A DNA stretch of 64,000 nt. It comes from Incurvaria masculella. Its lineage: Eukaryota; Arthropoda; Insecta; Lepidoptera; Incurvariidae. Under the pieces are notes generated by a model, which saw nothing but the letters and a program-made list of their open reading frames with translations, did not search any database and was not told the origin of the DNA. The stretch spans positions 10,149,595 to 10,213,594 of the forward strand of contig OX335644.1 of assembly GCA_946894095.1 (NCBI GenBank). Reading direction: 5' to 3'. The position numbers were made by a program, and so were the translations under genes. The number at the start of each line of letters is the position of its first letter. Position 1 is the stretch's first letter. Below, in pieces: positions 1 to 12,175 of the stretch.

Positions 1-575
1 ATTTGATTTGCAGGTAACACGCGCTAGACTATTACTTATTCCGAGGCGCTAGTTCGCACGTTTTGAGTAAACATTTCCAACTATTTGTGCTGTGAAAAGC
101 GATATCTTACTATCCGATCTAATCCAATATTTTTAATTTCCTTCCCTTGAGTAAGGGCTCTTCTTACTTGGTTCGTTTATTAGACAAGTCATTTCCTTCG
201 CTCCCCTCACAAAAATGTTTTCGTACGCTCCTCTATAAATAGACCGAGCCCCTTACTATGCGGCGAAAAAGTCACAATTTAATATGAATAATTTGGTTGG
301 GAAATTCTCTCTGGAAAAACTGTTCGCTCATGATTCATAATCGTCTCTAGTCAATGTTTGGAGTTTCCAATATTTATGATTGAATTTTTCAGTTTTTGAT
401 TTTCAGCTTTGTGGAAAACAAAAGAAGGCTCTCGAAAAAGTTTGATTGATTTGCTGGCTTTTCATTCATATTATATCACGATACAAATACTAGATTAAAC
501 TTTTAATAGCTTTACTTGCCGGGATTCTTAATTAAATTTAGATCTCTGGATAAGACTTTTCAATTTAGTTATTAA

Positions 576-890
576 GGAACTAGATGGCTAGGTACCATAT
601 TTTCATGATAATAACCAAAAACGTCACATAGGAACTAGGTGCCGTGCGAGGACCTTCCTTAAAGACTACATTGACCTGTATGAAAAATACTGACATTTTC
701 ATTGCCGCTTCGACCAATCATTCCATGCGACGGTACCAACCCGGGCGGGATTAAACGAATTAACCCTACCACTTATTAAATGGTCTAGAGTTGTACTCGG
801 AATCCGGAACGCAAACGAAAAATCCGTTAATCGCCTTTTACGACCTACACGGGAAGAACTTCAGTGGGACCACTCGTATTTTTTTAAAGC
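576..890 (-). mobile_element. SINE copy with a third head type
   Basis: Shared body (GGTACCAACCCGGGCGGGA on +), but beyond it the sequence reads, on the - strand, GTCGTAAAAGGCGATTAACG. The copy at 3108-3395 shares this, and neither the tRNA nor the 5S copies do. Confidence 0.6.
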
Positions 891-1590
891 GCGGATACTT
901 TAAGGAAGATGCTGACATGGTGTCTGTCTCCTATACGGTGTGTGGGCTTTTACCATAGTCATCGGGTGTGGTAAAATTTTATTTATCGTACTAAGTAAGT
1001 ATGTAAATTATATTTTTATCAGTTGGCAATGCAACTAAACTTCAGATTTAATCACTGTCTTGACTGTTCATCTGCTGTTCACCTGGCAAGTTATTTACCA
1101 TCTTAACCCCCGGAAACATATTTTACCGTCATAGAAAAAAAACACAAACTTTTATTGATAGAAACACATTTCACCACATATATTCTAACGAATCGTTTTA
1201 CAAGGTTTTTTTTTAATAACAAAAGGTTTCAATCGTAAGCCAAACGTTGAACGTGGATGGGCGCGTCGTCGGAAATAAATGAAAAAGTGAAACGAGTCGA
1301 AGGGAGCTGATGACGGTTCAAATATTGTAACTGGTCCGTCTGCACAGGGAGACGCTAATGTTAACCTTACTTTAACGTATTGTGATTACTTTCACGAAGT
1401 CATTGAATAAGGTACTGCCGTGTCAGTGCCTTTTCTTTATATGAGCACCGCTGCAATGAAATTGATGCATCATCATGTAATACTGCAGATTTATTCATTA
1501 ATTTTCCTGTCCACCCGGCGAGTTAATTTGCCATGTTAACACCATGGTTTACACTTGATTCTTTAATTTTTACTGATTGCAAATTTAAAG

Positions 1591-1708
1591 GAATGTGACA
1601 TGTATGTATGTATAATCGACCGTGAAGCAAGGACACATTAATTTGTCCTTTCTTCAATTACTGTGTCCTTGCTTCACGGTCGATGGTACATACATACATG
1701 TCACATTC
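1591..1708. repeat. Foldback: inverted pair of one repeat end
   Basis: GAATGTGACATGTATGTATG...CGACCGTGAAGCAAGGACAC faces its reverse complement across a short spacer. The arm matches one end of the element at 15468, 26838, 50690 and 59345. Confidence 0.8.
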
Positions 1709-3107
1709 TTTGGAATAAGCGACGTACCTGCTTAGTACGAAAAAGTATATTTACTTGATTGCAAATGTATTCTAAATGATCATAGTAGGTGTTTTTGGAA
1801 TCGGAAAATGAACTCCTAGTTCGATTTTATTTCATTGTTGTGTTAACACCTTGCATGATTGAACATCTGGGGTGTTAGGAAAGCGTAGGGCCGGAAGGAA
1901 CCGTTACGTGACGCTCGCGGTGCGTCTCCACTTCAGAAGCCATTAGAGAACGCGCCCTGGACGGAGGCGCGGAGTGGTGGCGGAGGCGGCGATGCTTAGT
2001 TGGACAAATACTTCAAACCATATTTCCTACTCCGGGTGTAGGTTCACCCAACACTTAGAAGTAATCAAGCCTTTCAATATATTACCACCAAAATATGTAG
2101 ACCACATAAGTCACAATTTGGTAGGTCCAGTTCATTAGGTGAGCTTTCTTCAAATTATTTTGCGTATTCTGGTACAGAAAACATATAGAAAAAATAAGTT
2201 ATTATATAAAGTAAATAAAAATCTAAAATCTTTTCAACGAACCAAAGTCCAGAATAACATATTAAAGAAATTACATACACAACGTTTATAAATAGCCGGT
2301 ACTCCAATACAATAAGAGCAAATATTTAGAAGTAAACTAAACTATCAATAAGATATACGGTGGAGTGTAAATGCAATGTTAGATCCATAAGCTAATTTTA
2401 TAGTAAAATTTAAATTCACGTCCACTATTAAATAGGTTTTTGTTTTCTTTAGGCACTTCGACCTTTCTAGAATAAAAATACAATCGAATGGTGATATCCC
2501 GTCTAATTATATGTATAATTACGTTTTAATGGGTAACATGTATAATTATGGTTTAATGGGTCATATAATGTTTTGATTACTTTTGTAACAAACTTAAAGC
2601 TTTGGCTGTTGCAATAAAATTCAAGTCAAGCCTAGCAATATATCTAAAATAAGTAGTTACTTCTAGAGCTTTCTTTCTTTAATTCATGTGTTCTTTCTAC
2701 AAGGTCGATTCTACATATATATCACACTCGGTGAATGTGAATATTATTTAGAGACGGGTCAGATGTTCAGGAAAGAAGAACTTACATTAGCATCATCGTA
2801 AAAATGATAAACTTGCGTCATTAACCAGCTAAATAATGGGGTCGACCGTGAATTTTCCAACTAAGTACGATAAATTGTAATCGTTAAAAGTGACCTGGTT
2901 AAGCAACACTCATTTAACATCGTATAACAAGTTCTATGAGACTGCCCCCAGCAGCGGCGCGGCGCTCGGGTACATCGTTACTGAAACGACGCCTTCTATT
3001 AATTTTTTCATCTTCAAGTTTGTTATTTTTTTGCTTTTTAATTATTTTTGCTCTCCCTTGGACATTTTTAGTTTTATTTTCACCTCATCCTGCACCTTGG
3101 CTTTTTT

Positions 3108-3395
3108 ATGTAACTGGACGCTGCGTTGATTAGTCTAAGACACATAATAGATGCTAGATGCCATGCCAGGATCTTTTATAGTATACGGCTGCATTTAAAT
3201 GGTTGGAAAATAGGGACAATTTTCATTGCTGCTTCGACTATCGCTCATTCAATGTGATGGTATCAACCCTGACCAGATTAACCCTACCACCTAGTGAGTA
3301 AGGAAGGGGTATTACTGTTTTACTCGTAGCCCGAACCACGAGCGACAAACCCCTTAGTCGCCTCTTACGACATGCATGCCACTGTAAATAATACT
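3108..3395 (-). mobile_element. SINE copy with a third head type
   Basis: Body as elsewhere; head, on the - strand, TCGTAAGAGGCGACTAAGG, a phrase common in lepidopteran repeats. It abuts the piggyBac-like MITE. Confidence 0.6.
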
Positions 3396-3940
3396 GTGGC
3401 GCAACCCGCTCATCTCCCCATACAAAAGGGGAAAGAAGATCACGCCCATATTTCTTGTCAGAGATCCCAAATTTTGCTCAAAATAGCTTTATTTGATCAA
3501 ACTAGATGTCTGATGACCGTTGGCATTGTAAAATTGTGTTTAGTTTCTAGGTTATAAGGTCCGAAAGTTCGAATTTTTCGCGCGTTTTATACAATAACTT
3601 TGGAGGTGGATTACGCAATGATAAAGTAAGAACATCTCAAAAAGATTAGTCATCAGACATAGCTTATTTAATCAAGATTTATAATCTATTTGGTTTTTGT
3701 ATGATTTTTGACTACAGCGGTCGTGGTTTACTTTTAGCTATAAGTCGTTTTGAAATTAAAATTTTCGTTAATCTTACCAAATCATACACTATGCACATTG
3801 TCTTTTTTGTGGACATGTTGCATCTTCCTCATCACGGAGCCTGTCTTATTCTTTGAAACAGAGAAGGTCCCAGAGCGCAATAGCACGGTTTTGTACCGTG
3901 CCCGCGAATGAGTTAGGCCCGCCGGGTTGGGCGTCCTTAA
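3394..3940 (-). mobile_element. piggyBac-like MITE copy
   Basis: Closely related copy in the same orientation 670 bases away. TTAA is kept at 3937-3940; the other end abuts a SINE and lacks the TTAA. Confidence 0.75.
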
Positions 3941-4497
3941 GTGACAAAAGTCACACAAATAATGTGACATATATGTATGATAATATAATCAATGTTATGC
4001 AATAGGTGACGCTGCACATCGGATTATTATTATAGCTATAAAAATATATATAAGCGCCTTTATAAAAATAAATATAATTGTACGGTTTAGGTATTGAAAA
4101 AAGAAAAATAGTAATAAATTACAAACGTTGTCATATCAGTGCTATCAAATTAATTATTCAATTATGTTAGCTTGAGCAATCATGAAAATTGAAATATTCT
4201 AAAATGTATATCATTAAAAATATTCGTCGATGGTTTCGAAAACTTTTGATAACTTTCTGTTACATCTAAGTAGGACATGTCCTTTGCTCAAAAAGTTTTT
4301 TTTTGTCAGTCCCAATTAGTTGTCGTACAGAATGAATATAATATTCGGTAACCGCGGTCGCTGATCGCCTTCGCGTAAGTCGTCAGCGAGATGATTACAT
4401 CCACGTCTAAACTCACTGAACCGCGCGTAGACAGCGACGAGATGGGGCTGCATCACCAAATGCCAATGAGTGTCTCTGGGAACTCTCTAAATGACTT

Positions 4498-4610
4498 AGG
4501 CTGGTTTTCACCAAGTGCTGATTTATTTTAATCGACATTTTAAGGGCCTTTTTTACTAAAGTGCAGATTATCTTGTACTGGTATTGACTGCAACCTGCTA
4601 AGAAAGGCTC
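4498..4610. repeat. GGGCC-ended repeat, split by the MITE
   Basis: GGCTGGTTTTCACCAAGTGC through CTGCTAAGAAAGGCTC. It resumes at 5159 with TTAATATGTGACGATTAAG. Confidence 0.6.
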
Positions 4611-5162
4611 TTAAGAAGGCCCATCCCGCTCATCTCCCCATACAAAAGGGGAAAGAAGATCACGCCCATATTTCTCATCAGAAATGCAAAATTTTGCTCA
4701 AAATAGCATTTATTTGATCGAACTAGATGTCTGATGACCATTTGGCATTGTAAAATTGTGTTTGGTGTCTAAGTTATAAGGTCCGAAAGTTCGAATTTTT
4801 CGCGCGTTTTATACAATAACTTTGGAGGTGGATTACGCAATGATAAAGTAAGAACATCTTAAAAAGATTAGTCATCAGACATATCTCATTTAATCAAGAT
4901 TTATAATCTATTTGGTTTTTGTTAGATTTTTGACTACAGCGGTCGGGGTTTACTTTTAGCTATAAGTCGTTTTAAAATTAAAATTTTCGTAAATCTTACC
5001 AAATCATACGCTATGCACATTGTCTTTTTTGTGGACATGTTGCATCTTCCACATCACGGAGCCTGTCTTATTCTTTGAAACAGAGAAGGTCCCAGAGCGC
5101 AACAGCACGGTTTTGTACCGTGCCCGCAAATGAGTTAGGCCCGCCGGGTTGGGCCACCTTAA
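4611..5162 (-). mobile_element. piggyBac-like MITE, complete, nested
   Basis: Bounded by TTAA on both sides, with inverted ends GAAGGCCCATCCCGC and GGTGGCCCAACCCGGC. It splits another repeat whose uninterrupted version at about 8077-8100 has a single TTAA there. No transposase frame. TTAA target use is the hallmark of piggyBac-type elements. Confidence 0.8.
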
Positions 5163-5545
5163 TATGTGACGATTAAGATAATCAGCAGTAGTTGAAAAAG
5201 GCCCTTAGAGGCTTTATTAAAAATGGATATAGATCATGTTTCTGGTGTATTGAAATATCGATACGTAATTTTCAAAATGACGTCCACATGAATTTGTTTG
5301 TATTGTTTTTTTAATCTCCCGCAGACAAATTAACAAATGTATTATTTTTCACGTTCTTGGTTCTACACTTGTATGGGGAAATTATCGGGAACCCAACCTA
5401 GAGCAGCGCGGTCGGTGGAATTCAAGTGTAGTGATCCTGACCGTTTGTGATGAATAGTTGAAAAGCACAAATGGGATCTACGTGGACGCAACGATGAAAA
5501 GACAAATGACAATCTGGCAAATAAAAAAGTATATGCATATATAAC

Positions 5546-5838
5546 GAATGCGAGCTGCTTCATGCTTCGGAATCCATGTAAAACTGTAGGTCCCCTTCCC
5601 CTACTAGGTGGTAGGGTTTAAGCCCGCCCGGGTTGATACCATCGCATTGGGTGAAAAGATGGTCGAAGCGGCAATGGAAAATTGTCCGTGTTTCCCATTC
5701 AGTTTAATGTAGCCGTGCTCATAAAGGGAAGATCCTGGCATGGCACCTAATTCCTTCGGGAATATGGTGTATTGGGCTAATATCATAACGGTAGTTGTGT
5801 GGTATTAGCCATCCATGTCAGGTCGCATAAAAAAAATA
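5546..5838 (+). mobile_element. SINE, 5'-truncated
   Basis: Well kept body and tail (GCATAAAAAAAATATC) without the tRNA-type head. Confidence 0.8.
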
Positions 5839-6150
5839 TCATATTCTCAGAGAGTTCTATTTACAAGTTTCGCGATTGGTGTTTTATTTCTTTCATAATA
5901 AGGGGCTAATTTCAGAAACTTTCAGTATGCCCCACATATTGTCGATCCGAGAGTCTGTACAACATCCACTCCCACTGCGCGCTATTGTGCTCCCGAAATG
6001 CATTCACCGAGCCAGTTCCGACTAACAAAAACCATCCAAAACATCTGCGACTATATTTGCGTTGGCATTGCTTAAGTTGGGTTGGTAGTTTTAGAAAATT
6101 GGCGACAGCGGGTCTTATTGTATGCGCGCCAGATGGAATATATCTTTCCT

Positions 6151-6383
6151 TTTTTTAGGGTCCCGTACCCAAAGCGTGAAAACTGAACCCTAAGCCTACG
6201 CTGTCCGTCCGTCCGTCTGTCACAGGGCTGTATCTCATGAACCGTAATAGGTAGGCAGCTGAAATTTTCACAGAGTGTGTATTTATTTTGTCGCTAAAAC
6301 AAAAAATAGGTAAAAAAAAAACATAAAAATTACGGCACGGAACCCTTCGTTTACGAGTCCGGCTCGGACTTGGCCGGTTTTTA
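6151..6383 (+). repeat. GGGTTCCGTACC / CCGTCCGTC repeat
   Basis: Full copy: TTTTTTAGGGTCCCGTACCC, a short CCGT microsatellite, CATGAACCGTAATAGGTAGG, and the end CGGCTCGGACTTGGCCGG. Widespread type in Lepidoptera. Confidence 0.8.
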
Positions 6384-7317
6384 ATCTGTGGTTTAACCAC
6401 ACCCCATATTGAAAAGGTAAGGGAATCCAAAGTTTGTGATATGAATAATATATCTATTTAGACTTTCACTGTGGTTGCCATTACACATTATTAAAATGAT
6501 TTCTGATGCAAGGTGTTCTAATTATGACTTATTTCCACAATCAAGTCCACAAATATGTGGACGAAACGTCAACTTAAACAAGTAACATTGTTTATCCGAA
6601 AACATTTTAATCATTTTCATTTTCAGTTTTACTTTTTTTTCATCGTTACGCTATCAATTCCCCATACTACGGGTGTTCGATTAAGAGAGTACTAATTTTA
6701 CTCTCCGTGAGCTGAAACTTACCAGGGATGCTTGCTGGTCGGGTTGGAGCCAAGGCACGTTGTGTCGACTTACCCTCAAACGACCTTTCAGGATCGGTCT
6801 CGACGGTGTACCTAGCTTCCACTGCAAAGCACAGCGAGGAACTGGATACTTTGTAGCACTTGTGATTATTCCGAAAGATTAATGCAAGGAACGAATGCAC
6901 TTTAGAACGAAGAAATGACTTAATTTATTTTGCCACGAGGTAATCACGAGGTGGGTTAGAGCAAAATTGAAATTTTGTAAACTAAATTTGTTACAAATTA
7001 CCCGCAGAATGTTGCCATGTTTTCACCTTTTCCCTGTGTAAGGTGGCACTTTGAAATATCCTTTAGCAAGATTGAACAACGGGCGATTACTGTTTACATG
7101 CTTCTAATGTTTGCTATGGTTTTTTTAAAATTTTGGATGAATTGTAAAATATTAATATAAAAACATGTAAAATATTAAATAATAACATAAATTGGAAAAT
7201 ATACTTCGAAAGCTACGTCTGCATGTTTAAGTTTACTTAATAGGATATTTAGATTGAAAAATATTGGCTAATAAACTTTTAAAAAAAAATGTTTTTAACG
7301 TTTTTTTTTTGTAATGA

Positions 7318-7530
7318 AAAATATAATAAACATACGGACATAAAATGAAGCTTTCTTAAGTTATAAAAAAAAAAGGTTAAAATCTGAGAATGTTTAGAGG
7401 TAGGGAAAGGTTTGGGGCCTGGAAGAAGATTTCGCCGTGCGAAATTGTGACTTTGCCAATGAGCAAATTATGCATTTTCTAAAAATTTTCATTTCTTAGA
7501 TTTCCTGTGACTTCACGACAGCCTTAAGGA
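7318..7530 (-). repeat. Unclassified repeat
   Basis: Shares TGTGACTTCACGACAGCC, AAGCTTTC and ACATACGGACATAAAATGAAG with copies at 38590 and 47819. Confidence 0.6.
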
Positions 7531-7611
7531 AGACAATTCATTAGTTATCAGTTCCCACATTATAATTCGAGGACTTGGTGAAATGGCATAAATACATTAA
7601 GTCCAAGGGAG

Positions 7612-7925
7612 CCCTCCATGTGGGAACGTAGCCACTTGGCCGCATGCATACCCGCGCCCGTCTGCGGTCGGTCTGAACGCTGCGTAAATATGTGCTGTTG
7701 GTTTAGGGCTGTTTGAACATGAATTTATAGCTCACTCGGCGAGAGTTCGCCCGCAAGTGAACATAAGTTATCCCGCGGGACGGCGGCGGCTCCGCCCGCG
7801 ACTCTCGTTCGGGAAATCTCAAGGAAAAGCCACTTCCTTGCGCGCTCGTTTCGTCCTGCTTGTAGTGCGCTCCGCTCGCTCGTTTATTTTAGGGCTCCGT
7901 AGGCTCCTCGCGGACAGATCCTCTA
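7612..7925 (+). repeat. GC-rich interspersed repeat
   Basis: CACTTGGCCGCATG..., then CACTCGGCGAGAGTTCGCCC, CGGGACGGCGGCGGCTCCG and CTCCGTAGGCTCCTCGCGG. The same series occurs inverted at 53330-53640. A long frame is open in both copies, but it has no start context and I do not call it a gene. Confidence 0.7.
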
Positions 7926-8029
7926 TTACGGGTTATACTCAACAGATTGGAAGTCACAACGAATATGTAAATTTCCAGTTGTCGAAACTATGTTGAAGCA
8001 TTAAACTTACTAAACTTGATCATGTTACT

Positions 8030-8112
8030 TTTAGGGCCTTTTTTATCTACTGCTGATTAGCCTAATCACCACATATTAAGGGCCTTTCTTAGCAGCTTGC
8101 AATCAATACCAG
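8030..8112 (-). repeat. GGGCC-ended repeat, uninterrupted copy
   Basis: Read on -: GCAAGCTGCTAAGAAAGGCC, then CTTAATATGTGGTGATTAGG. Related sequence at 4498-4614/5159-5212, 10881-10985, 11378-11484 and 48705-48785. Supplies the unoccupied site for the piggyBac-like MITE. Confidence 0.65.
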
Positions 8113-8117
8113 AGCCG

Positions 8118-8458
8118 GTAGTCTCAGTTCTCACCTAAATTGGCGTTTACGTAACTTCGAAGTTCCGTAAAAACGTCAAACTCCATACAAGTTTTTACTA
8201 GATATTCTGTGGTTTTACTTCTTCAAGCTGTCAAAGTCAAACTCGGACTTCCGATTTGTATGAAAACTCGGAGTCGACGTAAACGGCAACGTCGATGTAT
8301 TTACGGCAAAGTTGAGTAAGCTGTCAAATCAAACTCGGACTCGCAAATGGTAGTTCGCTTAACGCCCACTGCGCGCGCTCTTCAATTTCTCCATACATTT
8401 GAAAACGCCAGTCGATCGGTTTGCCGTAAACGCCAATTTACATGAGAACTGAGACTAC
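8118..8458. mobile_element. MITE with about 33-bp terminal inverted repeats
   Basis: Left end GTAGTCTCAGTTCTCACC, then TAAATTGGCGTTTACG; the right end is its reverse complement with one or two mismatches. 341 bases, non-coding. Further copies at 17817, 34586 and 54302. Confidence 0.8.
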
Positions 8459-8750
8459 CGGCTCAGTACTAGATAATGAGCACTTTATTAATAAAGGCCC
8501 TTTAAGTGTCGATTAAAATAAACCAGCACTTTATAAAACACTTTGACAGCTTGAAGAAGTAAAACCACAGAATATCTAGTAAAAACTTGTATGGAGTTTG
8601 ACGTTTTTACGGAACTTCGAAGTTACGTAAACGCCAATTTACATGAGAACTGAGACTACAGGCTCAGTACAAGATAATGAGCACTTTATTAATAAAGGCC
8701 CTTTAAGTGTCGATTAAAATAAACCAGCACTTTATAAAACAGAATATTTT
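8459..8750. repeat. Rearranged MITE copy and direct repeat
   Basis: Bases 8435-8529 recur almost unchanged at 8635-8732 (GATAATGAGCACTTTATTAA and onward). Between them lies an inverted copy of one half of the 8118 MITE. A template switch or nested insertion explains this better than simple tandem duplication. Confidence 0.65.
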
Positions 8751-8879
8751 TATAATAAAAAATAATTCAGGGTTCAACAGCATTCCCTGCTGTAACTTCG
8801 CCATCGTAATGTATGAAATGGTCTGGTTTTTTTTTAATCTTACATATATGTGAGAGGTTATCCTTTTTTTAAATTGTGT

Positions 8880-9060
8880 ATACTAATGGAGGGGGCGACG
8901 CGTTGCTAAGCAACCGTGCAGCTCTGGTTGGGGCTTCTAGCTCACGCTCTTCCTTCTCGCCATCCTGGACACTCGCGCATCGCAAGACACGATCACCGCA
9001 CGCCTGCGCACGGTCAACCAAACTGTGTTAGTCGTCGATCTCCATTGTGTTTGCATTGAT
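8880..9060. promoter_or_regulatory. GC-rich, promoter-like patch with X-box-like palindrome
   Basis: A GC- and CpG-rich stretch in AT-rich surroundings, with GTTGCTAAGCAAC at 8902-8914. That fits the RFX X-box consensus (two half-sites around a one-base spacer). No flanking coding exon could be identified, so the gene it might serve is unknown; it may be upstream of gene 1 or be part of an unrecognised repeat. Confidence 0.35.
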
Positions 9061-10680
9061 TTTATTTTACCAATTGCAAGAAATTGAAACTTGGTCGAAA
9101 AATACCATATCTAAAACGCAATACTGGTGCTCCATTCTATATAAACCGGCCCATAACTGTAGGGTTGATTCAGTATCTAAAATAGTACAACTTTTTCCAG
9201 GAAACTATGCATCTAATATTTATGATAGTTTCAAAGGATTCGAATAGAGCGTTGCGGAAGCGGGGGAGGCACAGCACCACTTTGATAAATTATTTCCATA
9301 TACATACATTAAAAAAACTTTCTTGGAAAAGGTTGTAATAACAGAAATGATTTATTATCAAAATTTCGTTAAGATGCTGAATCAACCCTAAAATTATTGG
9401 CTGGTTTTTTAAAGTAAGGTCTTATACTAGGCGATTTTATAACTACCTGCACCGCGAAAATAAATCAACTTCCTTTATTACTATATTGAAATTCTAAAAA
9501 TTAAATGAAACAAAAAAAATAAACTGTTGGGAACATTTACGAAACGAACTGTTTTGCAAGGCAATGATATTTCTAACCGAAGCCCCAGGCATCACGTGAT
9601 TTTACGGAGGATTTCCTCTGAAACAGGAAAGGTTTGGTAATTGTTTTTTGTTGAATGTCATCTCATCTCATCTACTTAGAGATTCGCTGCTGCGGGTACT
9701 TCAAAATCACCCGGTATATTCACAGTATATCATAATGTTTGGGGAAAATACAATAATGCTAATAATTAACAACGTTTTACAAGCGAGGACATTGTAAATT
9801 GGGTAATACCATGTTGTGTTTACGTGTAACAAATACCAAAGTTCCCAGCAATTCAACTCAATGTTTACTTACCGCAAACCACTACGACTGCGTGCGAATA
9901 GAGTAAACTAATTTAAGCAAAAGTCCAATGAACATATATTTTCATGAAGTACATTTAAATGTGTTAAGAGAGAATAGGACAGGCCGCCTTTGTCCTAGCC
10001 TTTTCTGGCCGCGGCGCTCCGATAAGATAGCATATTGTCTGGGTAACTGCCTGAGGCCCAACACAATTTCGGCTTACTCTTTCTGGTGCCTGGGAAAAGG
10101 CATGATTTATTTTTATTTATTTTTTATTATCCTTACAACGTGACGCAATAGTGTTGCAATATTGTAAGAAGAACACGGCCCTTTTATACTATTTTTCCTC
10201 TTAAAATCTTGAAGAAAAAATACGTTAGCGTGTAGAAATGCGTTCCGAAATGAGTTTACTACATAGTTTCCACAATAATTGAGTTAAGCCCATTTTCAAC
10301 ACCTCCAGCTACCAAAATCCCAAAGTTATCTTTCGGTTACACCACGTAAATATGCAATCTAACCGAAAGTTAACTATCTATCAGGGGTCAGTCAGGGGTT
10401 ACAGATCCAGTTAACTCAGATTTAGTGACAATAATTGATAATTGAGAAAGGTATGTTTGGATTTGATTGTTTTGACACGGAGATCGAACGAGTGACGAAA
10501 AAAAATGTTTTTTAGTCATAATGCCTAGATTGTTTTATTAAGATTTATGAAACATTTGGTTTTTGTTAGATTTTAGACAACACCGTTCATGATGAGATAG
10601 ATCAGATAGTAGCAATTTATTGTAATATTTTTATATCCTCTTTACCTTATACATAAGAAATAATTTGTTTTTTTTTTAAT
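9061..10680. other. Non-coding, nothing recognised
   Basis: AT-rich sequence without a convincing exon or repeat. The frames at 9047-9247 and 9928-10143 have no splice or codon support. Confidence 0.4.
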
Positions 10681-10683
10681 GTA

Positions 10684-10880
10684 GAAATGGAGATTGATAG
10701 CTAGTACCAGACTTTCTGTAATGATACTCATTCGCCCCATACACCTCATGGGAACTAGTTGCTAACTAATGCGCGGCTATATTGAACTGGATCGAAAATA
10801 TGGACAATTTTCATTACCGCTTTTTCCATAGTTTATTCAATACGATGGTATCAACCCGGGCAGTGTCAACCCTACCACTT
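10684..10880 (-). mobile_element. SINE fragment
   Basis: Diverged body, without head; recognisable by CCATGGGAACTAG-like and GATGGTATCAACCCGGGC stretches. Confidence 0.6.
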
Positions 10881-10985
10881 AGGGCCTTTTTCACCTAGTT
10901 CTTATTAGTAGTATATAGCCAGGCTAAGCCTGGTCTTCACCACGTGTTGATTTATTTTAATCGAAGCTTAAAGGTCCTTTATTTT
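10881..10985. repeat. GGGCC-ended repeat, left piece
   Basis: GGCCTTTTTCACCTAG..., then CACCACGTGTTGATTTATTT. Continues past the 5S-headed SINE at 11378. Confidence 0.5.
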
Positions 10986-10995
10986 TTTATTTTTA

Positions 10996-11374
10996 TTTTT
11001 TTTATGTGACTGGACATGTATGGCTAATACCACACTTTCTGTCATGGTATTAGCCCAACACACCACATGGGAACTAGGTGCCATGCCAGAATCTTCCTTA
11101 TATTCCTCATATCCAGGATCTGCTACATTGAACTGGACGGAAAACACGGACAATTTTCATTGCCGCTTCGACCATCGTTTATCCAATGCGATGGTACCAA
11201 CCCGGGTTTACTACCACCTAGTAAGTAAGGAAGGGGACCTACAGTTTAACGTGGAATCCGAACCACGGCCAGCCTCTCTCAACGGTAGAATGGTCACCCA
11301 TCCAAGACCAGACCGGACCCAGCGTTGCTTAACTTCGGAGAGCGATCGCCGAAGTTTCGCGCCACTGGGCCATT
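10996..11374 (-). mobile_element. SINE with 5S rRNA-like head
   Basis: Second well kept 5S-headed copy, nearly the same as 12176-12556 with small indels in the body. It interrupts a repeat that continues as GGCTTATTAAAGTGCTGATT. Confidence 0.82.
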
Positions 11375-11377
11375 GAG

Positions 11378-11484
11378 GCTTATTAAAGTGCTGATTATCT
11401 TGTACTGGTATTGATTGTTAGTTGCTAAGAAAGGGCCTTCATATGTGGCGATTAAGCTAATCACCAGTAGAAAAAGGTCCTAAG
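11378..11484. repeat. GGGCC-ended repeat, right piece
   Basis: AAAGTGCTGATTATCTTGTAC through AATCACCAGTAGAAAAAGG. Confidence 0.55.
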
Positions 11485-12175
11485 TCTAGAAAGTAAGGTA
11501 GTAATATGTAAAGTTCAAGTTCCAAAACTTTAGTAAATATTTGGCCTTGGCGTGACCAACGGTGACGAGACGCAGGATAAATTTTGGGATTTCAATCACA
11601 TCAATCACATCTGATAAGTTTTGATCGCTGTCAAAGTTTTCAGATTATGTTACCACAGATGACCTTAATAGTGATGTAACGCGGTTACTGATAAAATAAC
11701 TGATATTGTTCCGAATTACGTAAGAAGTAGTCGCTGAAAACTTTCAATATTTCATGTCATTGGTTTTTAGGGTTCTGAGATAGAAAGAAAGCGCAGCCAT
11801 TTAAGATCGTGTCGATAACAGTGTGTTATTAGATGTAAGCAAATTATACAACATGTTTTTAAATAGAAAGTCGAACAGTCGAAATACTTTGACTTTTGGA
11901 AACAATTATAGTGTTGAGTATAAATTCAAACATAGTAGAGGATGTCTACTATAGCTACTGAGTAAACAAAACCCCAACAAAATTGAATCGGAGATTGCGT
12001 TTCACAGTTTATCCTTTAACCTTTGATTGACTGTAAACGAATTAGGTAAGTATTATGAAACGACCATAAAAATATAATCAATATTATGCATCAAACAATA
12101 ATTAATGCAAATGAACCATAATCATGGATTTTTCAATAATATAAATTGTAATCTATTATTATTATTATTATTATA
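11485..12175. other. Non-coding, nothing recognised
   Basis: AT-rich with short homopolymer runs. Ends with (TTA)n before the SINE tail. Confidence 0.4.

Noticed and set aside
3000..3120. Two overlapping hydrophobic + frames near 2890-3133
   Set aside because: T-rich sequence makes any frame hydrophobic; they end in a SINE tail.
11020..11376. 118-codon + frame, and the similar ones at 12105-12552
   Set aside because: They lie wholly inside 5S-headed SINE copies; their mutual similarity is repeat homology.
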